Source: Drechslerella dactyloides
Lineage: Eukaryota; Ascomycota; Orbiliomycetes; Orbiliales; Orbiliaceae
Assembly (NCBI GenBank): GCA_020064725.1
Contig: JAGTWJ010000002.1
Coordinates: forward strand, 1,984,001-2,048,000
DNA length: 64,000 bases
Direction: 5' to 3'
Each line of letters opens with the position of its first letter. Within the stretch, counting starts at the first letter, position 1. The notes below the pieces were generated by a model, which made no database searches, was not told the origin of the DNA, and saw only the letters and a list, made by a program, of their open reading frames with translations. Made by a program: the position numbers and the translations under genes. Positions 10,290 to 22,270 of the stretch are shown here, piece after piece.

Positions 10290-11930
10290 ATGAGCAGCGC
10301 TGCTGAAAAGGTACGCCATCTGTGCATCTCGTCCCCCGCCACAACTAAGCTGCAGCATAGCTAGCTCCCAGCTCCCAGCGCTGACATCGCCATCGCCACA
10401 GGACGGGCCCCCCGTCATCCCGCCGAAAGAACGCTCGCCCTCGCCCGACGACGGCCTCCTTCGTGAGGAGCCTCTCGAGGCCGAGGTCAAGCCGTCCACC
10501 ACGATCAAGAGCACAGATGTGCCCACCGCGACCGCCCCCTCCAACCCCGCCCAGACAGCTACCGCCCCGCCGGCCCCGACGGTCGAGGACGAAGAGGCGC
10601 CACCCCCAAAGCCGCCCCGTCCGGTCAGCCAGTTCGAGCAGAATGTCGCGACGCTGGCGGAGGCCTTCCCGGACATCGACCTCGCCGTCGTCAAGGCCGT
10701 CCTCACAGCTTCGCGCGGCCAAGTCGAAGACGCCTTCAACGCCCTGCTGGGCATGTCGGACCCTTCCGCCGCAGTAGAGATGGAGGAAGCTCCACCACCG
10801 CCACGGCCGCCCCGTCCCCGCCCGCAGCAGCAGCAGCAGCAGCAGCAGCCGCGCGATTTCCGCGGAAGCGACTACTCGCCCGCCGCTGTCTACCACGATC
10901 AACCGCAACCCAAGACCTCCACATCGGCCTCGCAGCTCGAAGCCGACGAGCTCTACGCGCGGCAGCTGGCTGAGCACTATGGTGGCATCCCGTCCGACAG
11001 GTCTCGACAGGGTCGCGGCGGACGCGGGAACTACCCCGACGAGCGAAGAAGACAGACCCCTCAACAAACAGGAACAGATGAGGATGATCGGGAGCGCTCC
11101 TTCTTCGATGGTAAGCATTATTCGAGTCTTATACCCCCATACACGATACACCAAAGCTAACGGCAGCTCTTCCATCCAATCCACAGACGACCTGCCCGTC
11201 ATCCGCGAGAACATCCGCAAGGGATTCCTGGAAACACAAACCAAAGTGAACAAATTCATCGCTGACATGAGCAAGAAACTCTCCGGCGAAGAGGAAGAGC
11301 AACAAGCCGCCGCCGGTGGTCTCAGCCCCAGACCCGCTGGCGGGTACCGGCCGCCGCAGCAACAGCATCAGCCGCAGCAATACCCCCAGCGGTACTCAAG
11401 CAGACGGTCCGGCGACGCGTACGACGCCGATCCGGAGCTCATCCAAGGCGACTTTAGCCACCTCGAGCTGCGGGATAACACAGAAGGTAAGGAGACAGCA
11501 TACTACAACCCTTCCCCGTAAACCGTTCGATCACCAACGTTCATTATCTCTCGCAGAGCCCCGCCGGACCCGCCCGCTTGCTAACCCGGATCTCTTCGGC
11601 TCAGCAACAGCTCCGCAGGGCGCGAAATCTGGCACGAAGACCGTCGCTTTTGCTAATCAATCTGACGACGACCTCTACCGGAAACCCGCCGGCATCCCCA
11701 CCGCTGCTTCGACGACCGCCCCTGGAAGCACGACGGCAGCAAACAGCAACGCTACAACGGGCAGCAAATGGGCACCGTTGGCGAGTGTTGAGCCGACACC
11801 TCTGACTAACGATCCCTTCCAGCTGGCGGACTCGGACGACGAACACGACACGATCCAAACAACGGCCGCGAAGACGGGCCCGCAGGAGTCGGGGACGAAA
11901 GACTCGGGGACGAAGCCTGCGACTAAGTAG
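10290..11930 (+). CDS. cue5: CUE-domain ubiquitin receptor, Cue5-like
   Basis: Four exons (10290-10310, 10402-11110, 11187-11486, 11557-11930) encode 467 residues. The protein is largely disordered and Pro/Gln/Ser-rich. A CUE domain lies at about residues 85-130 (FEQNVATLAEAFPDID to DAFNALLGM), with the Phe-Pro and di-leucine positions that contact ubiquitin. A glutamine run of eight CAG-type codons follows near residue 150. Exon 3 holds the conserved stretch DDLPVIRENIRKGFLETQ, shared with fungal Cue5. WAPL at residues 415-418, next to acidic residues, is a candidate Atg8-interacting motif. Yeast Cue5 links ubiquitinated aggregates to Atg8 for autophagy. The first exon encodes only seven residues. 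Confidence 0.82.
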
Positions 11931-12861
11931 TCGGTGGCCATCGATCTGCTGTACCTTTCCTCACCTGTCGTTTGCTGCATTGTTTTTTGTATCCGTTGTA
12001 CGCAGTCACTCAGTCACTATTACTATCAGAACACGCATGATTAATAATTCTCGATACTGCTTGGAATTCGTCCTTTAGCTGTGCTGGCTGTTTTGATACG
12101 TATCCAAACTTTGAACGCACGCTGTTTTTGCCGGCCTGGGACCTTTGTAATGGCGGTAATCTAGTTTGTAGCGCTTGGTATAGCTAGGTTGATGTCGAAG
12201 TATTTTGCCATGTTCATCTACGAAAGCTAGTGCCGTTCCGTGCACCTGACTCTTGATCGGCTGGGCCGATTCACATGTCGGTACACCTTTGAAGCTTCGA
12301 ATCGCGCCTGCAATTCTAGGATCATATCTAACGAAATATATCTTGGTAATACACCGTATCTTAAACTGCTTGCTGATTAATCAAGACGTTCGAATGGGTC
12401 CAAATTTGCGTATATATATATGTATGTTCAATGATATTATAATATGTGCATGGCGGATACATTAACATTCAATAGACGAGTGCGGTAGATATGGTAGAAC
12501 ATCCGTGAAATGAAGTCCAAGAGAGACGCCGTAGAGCAATGTATTTGATGATACAACGCATAACGCAAAATATTACAACAGGTAGAAAGAGAACGAGAGC
12601 GAATAATCGACAGCCAGCGTGAGACGGAAAACGCCAACGAGCAAACAGGAAAGCTAACTATGAAGCACAAGATAACTGTAAACGAAAATCACAATCAAAG
12701 GACACCAAGTCTCTATCTCCAAAATCAAATCATGACACAATCGTAGTCTTGGTCGTTCGTAAAGAAAAGGACCATCTCATGCACCCCCCTGCCAAAAACT
12801 GACCCCCCACGCGGCCCAGCAATCAAAGTATGGTCGACAAGAGAAAATATGTGAGCATCGC
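11931..12861. other. convergent 3' intergenic, cue5 / sgo1
   Basis: A 931-base AT-rich spacer between two 3' ends. Short frames only, no domain. Both 3' UTRs presumably lie here. Confidence 0.5.
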
Positions 12862-15131
12862 TCAGATCACCATGCTTCTCCTTCTGCTATCTCTGCTGCT
12901 GGCGGCGTTCTTGCCGTCATCACGCACGTTATCCGCGAATCCAACGGTTCGTCTCGGCTTTGCCTCCAAGGCAGAAGTGACAGTGGCGCTAGTGGCGCCC
13001 CCAAGCGAAGCCCGACGTCTCCGTCGCTCTTCCAAAAGGTCATTAGCGGACTTGAGATTGCTCGTCGATGCCCGGCTCTCGCCTTCACGTCTGCTGCCGA
13101 TTCCAATCGTCGGGATGCCACCGGAAGTCCTCCGCTGGTGGCTCCCACCGATGTTGGCGGCGGCAGCGGCAACATTGCTCGAGGAGGAGGCTGGCAGGGA
13201 ATGTCTATCGCTGGAAGTCTTGCGGGGTGGCTCCGCGGCATCCGGCGAATTGGTCGTCGTGAACTCGTAAATATCCTTCCGGGCCTGCTCCAGTCGTTCT
13301 CGACTCGTCCGCTCGGCAATTATCTTGCGGAGATCGCGGTCGGACAATCCGGACTCGGCTGCTTTTCTTTCAACTGGTTCAGCACCCGCTGGCGCATCGT
13401 GATGAATGCTCATTCTACTCGCCCTGCGCTCAAGGTCTTCGATCGTCGACTTGTAGCTCTTCTTGTCTCCTTCATGCGGAATGCCCGTGTTTGCGGCTCC
13501 AGAAGTAACAGCGTTAGCTGGCGTGCTGGCAGCCGATGCATCCTTGCTGACATCGTCAAAGTTGGAGGTCGATCGCCGTTTGGGTTGGATACCGGTGACC
13601 GCATCGACCAGGGTCTCCGACTCCCTCCTGAGCTTCTTGTTCAAGGCTGGGAGCGCATAGTTGACTGTGACACCTCGGGTCCGCCGGTTCCTTTCGACAG
13701 CTTTCTCGGGCGTCAGAGTGTTTTCTGCACCCTGAACGACAATGGGCTTGCCGACAATTCGAGACGTCTTTTTCACAGGGTCTCTATCCCTAGGAGAAGG
13801 CTTCTCTTTCTTGACGTACTCAAAGTCCGCAATAGTCGGGAGCTTAACTGGCGAGTTGTTCATGTTGACGAGATTGGTGGATTTCGGTTCGAGGGCGCGG
13901 CGGGGCTCAGCGGCTGGTACCGGAGCGGGTTCTGGTGCTTGTGCCTGCGCCCTGGCTAGTTCCTGAACGTTCTCGAGACTCCGACGGTTGGAGGTGACGA
14001 ATCGGGACGCGTTGGCAAGATCCACCCTGTAAGGCGACGGCGGGGCACGAGACGTTGCTTCAGCGCCGGAGTCCTTGGCCTCTTTGAGCTTCTCAGCCGG
14101 CTGGGGTACTGTTGTGGCATCTTCGGTTACGGGTTTTGGCGACAAGGAAACTTCATTGACGTCGCTTAATCGCGGCGCGGCAATGCGGTCCTCGAATTCC
14201 TCGCGGGCCACAACAGGTTCCGTGATATCCGGGTACTTTCTTTTAACCGCTTCCTTCGCGCCAGCGTTGCTCCGCTGCTGTTCCTCCGTCTTCGAACCCG
14301 ATGCGATCAGACTCTCCACGTTCGTGCTGTCTCTCCTGCGTCGTGGACGTATGTCAAACATAGCTGAGTCGAGGGGAATGTAGCTTTTGGCGGGCGACTC
14401 CAGGCGTGCGTCGTTTCTCTTCGCGGCGGAAAATAGGGGTGAAGTAGGGACCTGGCCGGCGGCTTCGTACTCGGGAATGTCCTGCAGGATCCCATCTGGG
14501 CGTTCCCGCTGCGATACATCTGGCTTGGTCGCTATAGGGAATCGTTTTCCTGTGGACAGACACGTTAATGGATGCTATCTATGCAGAGTTCGCGGGTAAA
14601 GTTGGCGTACCAGACAACCGTCTCCTGCCACCGCTGTTCAAATTTCCACCGTCTCCGAGCCCCCTGACGAGTTCGGCGAGCTCCGACAGCTTGTCCTCCA
14701 ATTGTCTCTTTGTGCCTTCCGAGATACCAGCGGAGGAGGAAGAGCCCCTCGAATCTCTTGCGTCGAGTTCCCTTTGCAGGCTGATGATCTCGGAGCCTAG
14801 GCGTATGTTCTCGGCATTCTTATGCGACAACTCAGCCTGCAAGGCCTGTATTTGCTGTGCCTGGTTTGCGTTCGCCCTATGGTTGAGAACAAAGAGACGT
14901 ATCGTTAGAGCCATGTGGTTGAAACGGACAATGCCCCGGTACTACGGCATAACATACTTTGCAAGCTCTCGATTCTGTCGCTGATACCGTCGTTTCACTA
15001 ATGAGCACGAGCACAGATGTCAGCCGTTGGAGCCGTCGATAGCATAAAATATGGAAGACGGAATGCATACGCGACTCGAGGCTGTCCAGGGCGGGATTCG
15101 GGGTCTGGTTGACGTCGCTCAGCTTTGCCAT
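12862..15131 (-). CDS. sgo1: Shugoshin
   Basis: Four exons (15131-15071, 14997-14958, 14876-14611, 14549-12862) encode 684 residues. Residues about 15-110 form the N-terminal coiled coil (LKRRYQRQNRELAKANANQ onward), which in this family dimerises and binds PP2A-B56. A long Ser/Arg/Pro-rich disordered region follows. Near residues 405-435 is the basic Shugoshin C-terminal box (RRTRGVTVNYALPALNKKL), which binds phosphorylated histone H2A at centromeres. The protein protects centromeric cohesin and senses tension. It is assembled from short 5' exons whose joints rebuild a continuous coiled coil, which supports the model. It shares a 629-base head-to-head promoter region with dad2. Confidence 0.88.
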
Positions 15132-15760
15132 CTCGTCTGCCTGGCCGTCTGACTATCCGGCATGCGATGATTGATGCTGTCGATGGCCGCGAGGACGGTC
15201 GAGATGGGTCGGGTGAGGGAGCAGGTAGTTAAGAAGGGGTCGATAAGCGGAAAGAACACCGTGGAGTCCGGGATGGAGGTATCGATCGAGCGAAGCTGGA
15301 GCGCGAGGGAGGAAGTATGTACAAGCGGAACCGCGTGACCGCGTGTCTGAAGGCAGCTGGAGTGGTGCTACGTGTGAAGATTGAGCGTGTAAGGTGTTCT
15401 GGGGAGAGGTTTCAGCTAAGCGCAGGGACACGCGGGGCGATGGAGGAGAATAGTAGTAACTCGAAAGCAGCGGTCTGGGCGTCGTGAGCTCCGTTGTTTG
15501 CGGCCGGCGAGAGCGAGAGCGGTGTTGTGGTGTTGTGGTGTTGTGGTCGCCGTTGCCGCTGTTTTGTTTACCCATTGCCCGATCCGGAAAGCGTCTCATC
15601 GCCGCCCCGCAACAACGTCAAACGCAACACGCCGTCGCGTCTGCAACACAAAGCCGCCGTCTGCTTCGAGCTGCAGCAGCTGAGCTCCACTGGCCACTTC
15701 GACCCTCCGCAGATGCGGATATAATATTCCCCCCACGCCACCGCTTTGCATCGCATCGCC
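15132..15760. promoter_or_regulatory. head-to-head promoter, sgo1 / dad2
   Basis: The 629 bases between divergent start codons hold no gene. A direct repeat of GTGTTGTGGT units lies at 15522-15548. GATATAATATTC at 15717-15728 is the only TATA-like element near dad2. Confidence 0.5.
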
Positions 15761-16457
15761 ATGTCGCACCGCTTCTCCCACTTCCGCCAGTCCTCCGTCG
15801 GCCCCGGCTTCCAGCTCGCCTCCTTCGGCGCCGCCGGCCAGCAGCAGCAGGCGCCCCCGCACCTCGTCAACCGCATCAACGAGAAGAAAATCGAGCTCGA
15901 GAACCTCAAACAGCTGCGCGACCTGTCCGCCGGCCTCGCCAGGCAGCTCAAGGAGCTCGAGGAGAAGCTCGGTACATTGACGAACGGGACCGAGGGTACA
16001 TTCTGCATCTCCATATCAACTGCATTGATAACTCATATCCAGCATCGCTTGAGTAAAATCACCATCAAAGAATGCATCGATGCTAACGGCGGCGACTGAT
16101 TCTACTAGTTGTGGCTACCGTACTTGCCAATTGGCATAACGTGCTGAGGGCGATAAGTCTGGCCTCAGGTATGTAAATCCTCCAAAACCAATCGCACGTA
16201 TATCTCACGTCTGTCCATATACTGATCAGACGTACCTGCTCGCCTGAAACGGTGCAGCCCACCTCCCGGTCCCTAAAGAGAGCACGGCGGGAGACCAAGA
16301 AGCGGAGGAGGGAGAAGGGTCGCACGCACCCCCCAAGCAGCAAGACACAGGTTACCCAGAGATGCTCGTGAGGATACCTACAAAATTCCACGACGACGAA
16401 CAGCAGGCCGCCGCCGCCGCCGCCGAAGCTGAAGCTCGACGAGCATCCATGGAATAG
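15761..16457 (+). CDS. dad2: DASH/Dam1 complex subunit Dad2
   Basis: Three exons (15761-15995, 16109-16168, 16258-16457) encode 164 residues. The Dad2 domain covers about residues 30-100: NRINEKKIELENLKQLRDL is the coiled-coil signature, and VVATVLANWHNVLRAISLAS follows across the first intron. The C-terminus keeps the MLVRIPT motif and then ends in an unusual Ala/Glu-rich tail. The DASH ring couples kinetochores to microtubule plus ends. The third exon start at 16258 was chosen because the other candidate acceptor, at 16228/16229, leads to an early stop. The protein is a little longer than typical Dad2. Confidence 0.88.
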
Positions 16458-17531
16458 GCATCAATCATGGCAAGCTGGATTGCCAGTTTACAAGTCGTGC
16501 TGCTGTCGGCATAGCTGTCATATGCTAGACAGATTCCATCTCGGCCGGTCACCTCAACTTATCTATTTATATCACGCAAGGACGTCTCATCCACGCGTTC
16601 ATAATTTTGTTGTTATTTCAAGCTCCTCTAATACCGCAACTACAAGATACCCATCGTTATAGCGTCTTATAACATTTCGACTGATAATTGGTCCGTTTTG
16701 CTTGGCTGAATAATATTCCTTGTATATATTAAGTAAGTACTTGATCACTGCTATTCTGGGAATCGATCAATATATATTTGAATAGTATCTTGTTCTGCTC
16801 GGCCTGTAGCTAGTATACGACGTGCTCTAAGCCTACATCCGTGCCCCTGCTCTCTAGCGCCCAAGCTCGCCTGTTTAAACCTCTCCCCAGATACAAAACC
16901 TCACAATATTCGCAGGCCTGCCTATCTCCAACTGACGATGGAAAAATTCACTGTCCGAGACAAGATCGAGCGTGTCAGCTTGAGAAGGAGCAGGCCATCT
17001 GTATACATTTCGGAACGTTTGATTCGGAGCGGAGAGTGTTTGGGAAAATAATAAAGACAAAGTCAGATCCTCGTCGAATATCCAAATCGCTGTTTCCACC
17101 CAGGAGAACGCCACCATGCACTCGTATTACACATCATCATCGTCGTCGTTGTCATCATCGTCATCATCGTCATTAAGCGGACTGAAGATATCCTCTTCAA
17201 CTTATCACCCGGAATAAAGCGTAGCCTGAAGCGAAAGAACAAGAATAAGAAGAATGGACTCCCGGGATATCACTGTCATCCATTCGACGGATCAGAAAAG
17301 AAAGAGAAAAAAAGAGAATGAGTCCCAAGTAGAATTCGAAGAAAAATTGGTATCCATATGACAGAAGAGGCCCTGTATGCCACAACAATGAATACGCCGT
17401 TCACGCCATCAATAATGCAAATCATTATACTTTTTGCGCTATTGTGCAGTCGTCACATTCGTAGAATCGTGCCATCGTCACAAAATCACAGAAAATCGAA
17501 ATGTCCGGCAAAATAATCCAATCACACCAAA
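16458..17531. other. convergent 3' intergenic, dad2 / pbp1
   Basis: A spacer of 1,074 bases without a credible gene. It contains a CATCAT/CGTCGT trinucleotide tract at 17133-17174. A 111-residue + strand frame over it ends in a His/Arg run made by the repeat and is not believed. Confidence 0.5.
17133..17174. repeat. CAT/CGT trinucleotide microsatellite
   Basis: Interrupted run of TCATCATCG and TCGTCGT units over about 42 bases in non-coding DNA downstream of dad2. Confidence 0.8.
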
Positions 17532-20500
17532 TCACTTCGACTCCTCTGCGTTGTCATGTGGAATGTTTGACGATGGCCCCGATGGGTGTCCCGGCATGGC
17601 GTTATGGTGGGGGTGGCCGCCGCCGCCTCGACCCCCGCCTGGATACTGTCCGTACTGATTCTGCGGATGGTGTGATTGACTGAAATGAGGAGGGCCGTGG
17701 AACGGTCGCATCACTGTCGAGTCCAAGTTAGTGATACCCGTCAGCGTGCGCGGGGCGGTTATCTTAAAAGCCTCTTACTGTTGTGCGGTGCAGGGTGGCC
17801 TGGTGGCCCGCTCGACATGCTGAGCATCATGGGAGCTGGGACAGGCGTTTGGTGCCCTTGCTGCGAGCTTTGATGCATCATCATAGGCGCCCCTCTCCCA
17901 GGACTCGGGTATCCACCGGAAGGAGGCGGCGGAGGTCCAGCGGGCTGGCCGGGGTAGGCATGCATCTGGTGAGGAGAATACATGGCTTGTGGGAGGCCTT
18001 GTCCGATGAAGGGCGCTGGTACCATGAAAGGTATCGGCTGCTGCGTTTGACCCATAACCATTGGCGAACCTGCTCCGGCCGCGGCCGGTGGCTGCATGAA
18101 CTGTGGCCCGCCAGCATACCCGCCCCTATAACCGCCGAATTGCCCGTTCTGCCCTAAGACGTTGCTGTATTGGGGTGGCATCTGTCCGGGATTGGGGTAG
18201 ACCATGGCGTGGTGAGGTCCGGGAGATCCAAATTGACCGGGGAGGTTGGCGTTTTGCATGGAGGGGGATGGTAAAACATTGGGTGGAGAGCTGACATGTC
18301 TGCCATGGTGTTCCTGGTCTCCGAAATGCGGAGTCGGACCAGAGAACCCTGGCATGTGAGGTGCCGGATGTCTCTCATGAGGCATATGGGGAATCTGACT
18401 GATATGAGTAGGAATGGGATGTCCGGTAGGGTGGGGCGGGTGGTGGGGTTGATGAGTGTTCATCTGATGCGGTTGGGTCTGAGGGGTGGCGCTGGTGGTT
18501 GGGGGTTCGCTCTTCTCGAAGATTTCGCTGTATTTCTTTTCCTGGTTATCCTCCCTGACTTGCCAAGTTGGCAACGTTGCCCAAGGTTTATTGATGAAGC
18601 CTTGGATCATATGCGACTTATCAGCATTAGTTTGCGCTAACTTGTCTTTGTTTTGCTCCTGGTCAAGCTTCATCCTCTTGAATGGATCGAATGCTTCGCT
18701 AACAAGGATTCTCTCCTCCAAAGCCTTCGGCTTTTTGGCCCCGAAAAAGACTGAAGGGCTTGTCGCGCGTGAGCCGGTCGAAGGAGCTGGCGATGATGTC
18801 GGAGGCGCAGGAGCGGTGCCTCCAGGTGTAAAGACCGGTGCGAATGGGCTGGGACGGAATTCCATCGCACGGGGGTTAGGCTTTCCATTCGTCGTCGGGG
18901 AGAACGGCTTTGGTTGCATCGCGGCTGGGCCGGTAGGAGGCGGTGCAGTGTGTTCCACGACAGGAATAGGCACTGGGAGATTCCCGTATTGGCCGGTTTG
19001 CTTCATTTGCTGATTGTGTCGTATTTTGTCGCTCAGAAGACGGGCTCCGGGTGCGGGAGGAAGGTTCATGTTGGCTGGCAGAGGCTGTGGCCGATCTGCG
19101 CGGTATCCGGCGGGGTGTCGTGGGGGGAATCCCTGTATAGGAGTTTTATTCAGGCCGTTCTTATCAGGCTGTTGTATGTTCTGATTCGAGCCCGTAGCGT
19201 TGTTGACTGACGTCTGGCTGGGCGGGGCAGGTATTGGGGTTCGCAGGTTTGACTGGATCCCAGAAGCAGTGCTAGGATTGGTCTGGGTAGTCGGAGATTG
19301 CTTCTTGACATGTGCCTGTGCGGCGTTTACTTTGGACTTCTCGATGATTTCGTCTTGCTTTGCCTTGTCCTTAGCAAGGATAGGGACGAGATCTTGAGGA
19401 ACCGGGGTGTTAAGCTTGAAGCTTTGAGCAAATTTCTTGAGGTCTTGAAGCTTGACGTCTTTATCTTTCTTTACCATAGCCTGGCGTCTCTTCTCAAGAC
19501 GCTCCCTTTCAGTATTGGTGAACTGTTGAAAAGCGTCCTTCACTCTCCTGAGAGGGTTATCCGAAGTACCAGATCCAGGTACAGCAGGGGCAACGGTGGG
19601 CTGCTGCGAAGTGTCTGTGGTTTTATGAATAGGAAGGACTGGAACCGCGGGGACGGCAACCGATGCCTTTTTCACGGATTCCGGGAGAGGTGCTTTGTCC
19701 TTAGGTTTCGAGTCTTCCGACTTGAATGAGGACACGGACGGGGGCTGAGGAGAAGGTGCCTGTTCGGTGATGACAGGGATGACAGGGACAGCCGGGGTGG
19801 TGGCGGGAGCTGGCTTTTTAGCAGCACCCTCGGCCTTGGACGTAGCGGACTCGGGGCCACCTGATGGTGCCGTGGCAGCAGGTATCTCGTTAATTGGCTC
19901 TTTGGTGGTCTCTTTGGTGGTCTCCTTTGTGGCCTCTTTTGTGGCTTCTTTGGGTTGCGTCGGAGCTGGTGTTTGCACGGCAGGTGGTGCGGAAACTTGC
20001 GCACGCAAAGCAGGTGGCATATACTTTTGAGCACCCGTGGAAGTCGTGGTGGCAGCAGCGGTGGCCGTCTGAGGGGGTGGGCCACGTTGCACACTGCTGT
20101 ACTTGTCTTCTTCATCAATGCCACTGTCATCGACTTTCAAGCCGCGTTCTTCCGCTTGATGGGCACTAAGACCAGCGGGGCCGGAGCTGGTCTCAATCTC
20201 CCGTGCGATCTTAGCCGCAGCGGCCTCACGCTGCTTGTGCATCGGATGGCTTGTATCGATTCTTGTAGTGTATATATTCTCGTCGAAATCGCTTTTGACG
20301 CCAAAGAGTCTCTCATTGGTCTCAAACTGGTCCCATTTCTTATCAGGGTTGTGTGGTTCCATTGATTCTTCCAAGCCGCCGAGAGCGGTATCGTCCGCTT
20401 GCCATCGTTGAAGTTCGCGTTCCCGAATTGGCTGGTTGCCGGATATATCGACATCGGTTTTGAATTGTCCAGCGCCTAAAATCACAAGGTCAGAACACCG

Positions 20501-21285
20501 ATGCAGGCGAGAACTGGGTGGGTGCACGTGGGGTGAGAGGTGCATACCATTTTGATTGGATGAAGCTTCAACGGAGTCCAGAGTAATGTCGGTAGCATCG
20601 AGATCCATCAGATCCTTAGCTTCGATGACTAGTGTTTTTTCAGTGCCGCCTCCGAAATAACCGGAAGGGAATTGATCTTCTTCTCCCTGAGGCCCCCGGA
20701 TTTGTTTCGCGAATTTGAGCACACAACCGAAGTCGCCATTCGTCGATGATCCGGCGAAAATTCCAGAAAACTGAGCTCCACTCTTCGTCGTGGCTGTAAC
20801 TCGTTTCCCCTAGAGGTGGCACGAACGTCACGTGAGTAAATTATAGGTCGCGGTGGAGGAATGCTTCTTCTTACCACACAGTTAGCTAAGAGATAGATTG
20901 TGCGATCGTTCATGTGTTTATCGGGAGTATCGGTTTCGGAGGGCTTTTTGTGATTCGACATGGCATTGGGGACTTGGTATTTCTGCTGTCCTCCCGAGTG
21001 GTTCTGCTGGCCCCAGGGCTTATTATGCGGGGCGTTTCTTTTACTGCAATTTCGAAGACGGAATTAGAAAAGGTGCGTTTCCGACCACGACCGGGCGCTC
21101 AGGGCGGAGAGAGTGTGTGGTGATAAGGGAAAGAGCAAGGATTCTTACTTGGCCCCTCCGTCGACGGGGCTCTGGATGCCTCGTCGATTCATGTTTGGAT
21201 TGGAACCGACTTTGATCTGGGGTCGACCTCCGGGGCCGCTGGATTGGCCGGAAGAGGGTGTTGCTGGCGCGGCGGTTGTCGCCAT
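17532..21285 (-). CDS. pbp1: Pab1-binding protein Pbp1 (ataxin-2 homologue)
   Basis: Five exons (21285-21149, 21043-20875, 20809-20548, 20475-17779, 17713-17532) encode 1,148 residues. The Sm-like ataxin-2 domain spans about residues 80-180 (GKRVTATTKSGAQFSGIFAG, then FGCVLKFAKQ). The LsmAD domain follows at about 205-290 (NERLFGVKSDFDENIYTT). A long Pro/Gln-rich low-complexity tail holds a PAM2-like motif NPRAMEFRP at residues 723-731 (18851-18877). The tail ends in Gly/His/Pro-rich sequence. Yeast Pbp1 binds Pab1, regulates poly(A) tail length, and forms condensates that restrain TORC1. Splice joints restore a continuous Sm domain over exons 2-3. Confidence 0.92.
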
Positions 21286-21746
21286 AATAGATCGAACTGG
21301 ATAGGGAGAAGGAGATAGCTGCGGTAGGAAGAAATCAGACTTCCAGAGCAGCTGCGAATTAAAGTATATATGGCGTATGTGTGGTCAGGACCTTGGGAGG
21401 ACGAAGGCGACGACGAGTTTCGGCGGTTCAGGACTGCTAGCTATCGGACAACCCAGGCTCAGGCGGTCAGCCGACAAGGACTGGTATAGAATAGGAGATA
21501 TGGCGAGATGTAGAAAGCGATATACGGAGCGGGAGCTGCCAATTGGGGAGAAGAGGCGAGGACGGGGTGGAGAGGAATCATGGGATGGAATCCGCGAGAG
21601 ACGCTGGCGAGTATGGATGGGTGGATTTGGATGGAGCGAGGAGCAGGAGTCTTACAATAACGGTTTAGCAGAAGGCAGCGGCGGGCTCCAGCCAATGGCC
21701 GTCCAGAGCAGTGGAACTAAGCTGTCCCGGAGAGCAACAAAAATAC

Positions 21747-21810
21747 AAGAAGGAAGAAAAGATGAAGAAGCAGAAGAAGAAGCAGAAGAAGAAGAAGAAA
21801 AGCAGAAGCG
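21747..21810. repeat. GAA/GCAGAA purine microsatellite
   Basis: Interrupted AGAAGAAGCAGAAGAAGAAG-type run upstream of pbp1. Confidence 0.75.
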
Positions 21811-22169
21811 GAAGCGGATGGGAGCAAGTGAACAAAGAGGAAAGAGAACGGCGGCAGATTGCAAGCCCTGAGCAGATGACGGAGCTTGCCTGCAGTCCTG
21901 GCGCTACGCGGTCGAGAGTCGAGCAGTCGCGGCTGCTATTCGTCCGGAGAGGAAGAGGACGAGAAGAGGGGATAGCGGGTGATAAGGCGGGCTAGCAGGC
22001 TGAGGGGACGGATGCGGTTTACTTTTCTGGCGAGAGGGAAAGACGCCTGCAGGATGCAGCGTGCGAGTGTCCTGTGGGCGTAGAGGAGGAGGAGGAGGAT
22101 GAGGGATGGAGATGCCTACGCGGTATCGCAGACTGGAGCCTCTGGTGTAAAACGTGGGGAAAGACGGAA

Positions 22170-22270
22170 GATGGCGATGGTGGTGGCGATGATGATGGTG
22201 GTGATGGTGGTGAAGATGGTGGTGGTGGAGATGGCACGTGTGATGGCGATGGTGGTGACGGCGGAGACGG
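22170..22270. repeat. GATGGTGGT-type tandem repeat
   Basis: About 100 bases of degenerate GATGGTGGTGATGGT units, strongly strand-asymmetric (G+A+T on the + strand, almost no C). Confidence 0.75.

Noticed and set aside
9536..10364. Two overlapping + strand frames of about 250 residues
   Set aside because: Antisense to uL3m exon 1 and its promoter; no family features.
16200..16257. Alternative dad2 acceptor at 16228
   Set aside because: It leads to a stop after about 15 codons and loses the MLVRIPT motif.
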